From an uncultured Eubacteriales bacterium (GTDB lineage: Bacteria; Bacillota; Clostridia; Christensenellales; Borkfalkiaceae), in NCBI GenBank assembly GCA_900545325.1, contig UQZE01000084.1, positions 1 through 8,815 of the forward strand: a stretch of 8,815 bases of DNA. The letters are read 5' to 3'. Below the pieces are notes generated by a model that worked only from the letters and a program-made list of their open reading frames with translations, made no database searches and was not told the DNA's origin. This document shows, piece by piece, positions 7,401 to 8,815 of this stretch; the first letter of the stretch is position 1; every line of letters begins with the position of its first letter. A program made the translations under genes and the position numbers.

Positions 7401-8799
7401 GGTATATACGCCCGCCTTACCGAGGATGAAGAGTTTCCCCGCCTCCGCTTCGGCAAACGGCCTGCCGTCAAAATCGATCTCTATTTCCGCCGTCGCGGGC
7501 TTGAACAGGATTTCCGATCTGACCTCAGCGGGTGCGAGATATATCGACGAACCGACGCCCGCGCGTGAAGGATAGGCCGCGTCCGTAATAAAGGCCGCGC
7601 CGCCGTTCTCTACGACTTTTACCGAGGCGGCGAATTCTTTCCCCTGTCTGCCCGCGGAGTCATACGCGCGGTATACGGCCGAATATTCGCCCGTTTCAAC
7701 GGGCGTGAAACTGAGGTCGTCCGTATATTCCGCATACCCCGTCCGTCCCGAAGAAAAGGGGACGTACCCGCCGTCTCCGTCCTTGATGCAAACTTCGACT
7801 TTCGCGGCTTTTCCCTCCGTAAGATCGTAAGTAACGGGTTCGGGAAGGGGAATTTTCTCCCCCGCCGCGTAGTTGCGCGTAAATGCCGCCGCAACCTGCG
7901 CGCCGGCCTCGTCGGCGAGTTCTTTTCCGGAAAGCGGCTGCCCGTTCACGTCGTAAACGAGTACCTTGCCCGTTCTGCCGTTCTCTATATCGTCGAAAAT
8001 AAAGGAAACGCTGTAAGCGAGAAAATCGCTTTCCGCGAGGTCGCATGCCATAAAATACGCGGGGTCGGACAGGTCTGCGATCAGCCTTTCGCAAGCAGCG
8101 TCTGCCGAATTATAGCCGTAGTGCATGCCGTATACGCGCATGGTAGCGGGATCGAAACGGATTTCCACGGGCCGCGTGCTGTCGGTGAGCTCCCCGTTCA
8201 GATATACAACGTTGTCAAAAGAGGTGCCGCCGAGCAAGGTATAGCGGAGAACGCTGTTTTTCTGCGCGGAATTCATGGCAACCGCCACGGCGTCCTGTTC
8301 GTAATAATACCCGACCGCGCTGTTGCCTTTTTCCACCCTTGCGGAGGTCATGGAACAGTTCGCGGGTTCGCCGCCGTCCAGCACGATATCGAAATATTCG
8401 CCGCTGACGGCGTCGGCGATCCTGATACGGAGCGTCCTCAGATCGAGATAATCGTTTCGGAACGGATCCGCTTTGTACGCGGTGAGATCGCCCCCGAAGT
8501 CCGTATCGGAAAACACTCTCAGCGAAGCGGAAAATTCCCCGCTTACGTCCGCCGCGAGCCGAACCGAAGCGCCTGTTTTTTCCGCGGAAAGCAATACGCC
8601 TTTTTTGCCGCCGTCCAGCTTTTCGGGCGCGGCGTAATCCGCTTCCACGCGAATGTCCGCCCCTGCCGCGAATACATCTGCCGCGCTCAGCGCGGCAGAA
8701 CGGGCGCCCGTTATAGCGAATGCCGCGAAAGACGCGAAGAGCACCGCCGAAAACAACGATATCAGAAAATTTTTCCTTTTCCGAAGAGCCGATTGATTT
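4422..8799 (-). CDS. Giant secreted multi-domain beta-sandwich/Ig-like protein, 5'-truncated by contig end
   Basis: At least 1458 residues are visible. The TTG at 8756 is the first start-like codon, but it falls in the middle of a signal peptide. Upstream in frame the codons read NQSALRKRKNFLIS and stay open to the adapter, giving a basic n-region (RKRK) followed by the hydrophobic core LFSAVLFASFAAFAI. The true start is therefore beyond the contig. Counting from the TTG, the order is: module A1 (30-285), Ig-like x3 (290-555), A2 (560-785), Ig-like x3 (786-1069), A3 (1075-1257), Ig-like x2 (1258-1444). Several Ig units carry the G-x-Y-x-x-x-Y-x-A-x-D/N signature, for example GEYSAVYRAYD near 356 and GVYTVVYTATD near 1329. 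No lipobox, LPxTG, transmembrane tail, SLH domain or recognised catalytic motif is seen, so the protein is presumably released or held non-covalently. It is the first visible gene of the operon. Its function is unknown; glycan binding or scaffolding is an inference. Confidence 0.85.
4425..4985 (-). repeat. Ig-like domains 7-8 of the giant protein
   Basis: This covers residues ~1258-1444, the C-terminus. Unit 7 begins IAPQLEL and ends GVYTVVYTATDGAG (1329-1342). Unit 8 begins VPPVLEI and ends GKYTFRYFAKDGN (1419-1431), then stops at EVEVK. This group has two Ig units where the earlier groups have three. Confidence 0.65.
4428..4434 (-). promoter_or_regulatory. Shine-Dalgarno site of the DUF4838 gene, inside the upstream gene's last codons
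   Basis: GGAGGTG lies within the final EVEVK codons of the giant protein. The GGAGG core is 4 bases from the ATG at 4425 and 7 bases from the next in-frame ATG at 4422. The spacing favours the second ATG, although the first forms the ATGA stop-start overlap. This arrangement is typical of translational coupling. Confidence 0.8.
4986..5534 (-). repeat. Module A3 of the giant protein
   Basis: This covers residues ~1075-1257 and is the shortest copy. Landmarks are NAFGRADIVLTD (1130-1141), a strand LSYDGADLSL (1190-1199), FGGFPSGKVNIGIEL (1220-1234) and the closing LQINNQVFG (1246-1254). Confidence 0.7.
5550..6401 (-). repeat. Ig-like domains 4-6 of the giant protein
   Basis: This covers residues ~786-1069. 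Unit 4 opens with EAPELTID and ends GEYSIVYAARDFAGN (859-873). Unit 5 ends GDYVLRYTAVDYLG (948-961). Unit 6 is the most divergent, ending with a KVKYVAYGAGG strand (1046-1056). Confidence 0.65.
6402..7079 (-). repeat. Module A2 of the giant protein
   Basis: This covers residues ~560-785. Landmarks are GVLLSSESSGAS (586-597), NDFGGFTVTLTD (628-639), ISIDYAERSVHV (706-717), WGGFAAGK (743-750) and the closing LLNVDGKSLSG (770-780). These line up with A1 at the ends and with A3 at the WGGFxxGK block. Confidence 0.7.
7092..7889 (-). repeat. Ig-like domains 1-3 of the giant protein
   Basis: This covers residues ~290-555. Three units of about 90 residues end in related strands: GEYSAVYRAYDSAG (356-369), GVYTVRYTAENG (449-460) and GSYTLVYTANIGG (532-544). 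They resemble the Ig-like domains common in Firmicutes surface proteins. Confidence 0.65.
7902..8669 (-). repeat. Module A1 of the giant protein
   Basis: This covers residues ~30-285 counted from the TTG. Landmarks shared with A2 are GVLLSAEKTGAS (53-64), DFGG (86-89), a strand reading IRFDPATMRVYG (199-210), and the closing VLVYDVNGQPLSG (265-277). It is the longest and most divergent copy, and lacks the GGFxxGK block found in A2 and A3. Confidence 0.65.
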
Positions 8800-8815
8800 A
8801 GATCGGAAGAGCGTC
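8800..8815. other. Illumina adapter remnant (right end)
   Basis: AGATCGGAAGAGCGTC is the reverse complement of the read-1 adapter end and is the exact inverted copy of bases 5-20. It is not genomic. It truncates the giant gene just upstream of its signal peptide. Confidence 0.97.

Noticed and set aside
8121..8801. 226-residue plus-strand open frame at the right end
   Set aside because: It is antisense to the giant protein's signal peptide and module A1, and it terminates only after running into the adapter. It has no domain signature.
5..8815. 16-base terminal inverted repeats resembling transposon ends
   Set aside because: They are exactly Illumina adapter sequence, and there is no transposase gene.

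Overview
This is a short assembled DNA piece, not a natural replicon. Both ends carry Illumina adapter sequence (1-20 and 8800-8815), so the biological insert is about 21-8799. The insert holds four genes, all on the minus strand and tightly packed as one apparent operon. In transcription order they are: (1) a very large secreted multi-domain protein whose 5' end is cut off by the contig edge (8799 to 4422); (2) a DUF4838-family lipoprotein (4425 to 2545); (3) a lipoprotein with bacterial Ig-like domains and two tandem copies of an unrecognised ~190-residue domain (2523 to 448); (4) the first ~135 codons of a BNR/Asp-box (sialidase-like) protein, cut off by the other contig edge (427 to 21). 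The junctions are a 4-base ATGA overlap, a 21-base gap and a 20-base gap. Each downstream gene has its own strong Shine-Dalgarno sequence. There are no tRNAs, rRNAs, CRISPR arrays or mobile elements, and no stretch over 300 bases lacks a gene.

The organism looks like an uncultured, moderately GC-rich anaerobic member of the Firmicutes (a gut-type Clostridia lineage such as Christensenellales-like bacteria is a reasonable guess). This rests on strong GGAGG ribosome sites, short lipoprotein signal peptides, Big_2-type Ig domains and DUF4838. No SusC/SusD or TonB-type genes are visible, which argues mildly against Bacteroidetes. The taxonomic call is inference.

Together the genes look like part of a glycan-recognition or glycan-degradation locus. 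DUF4838 proteins resemble the N-terminal regions of GH67/GH20-type glycosidases, and Asp-box propellers are typical of sialidases and related enzymes. The two repeat-rich surface proteins are built almost wholly of beta-sandwich modules of the kind that bind carbohydrate or act as spacers. No substrate can be read from the sequence. The most unusual content is the three-fold supra-modular architecture of the giant protein, the tandem C-terminal domain of the lipoprotein, and the partial Asp-box gene, which has a GTG start and runs off the left edge.
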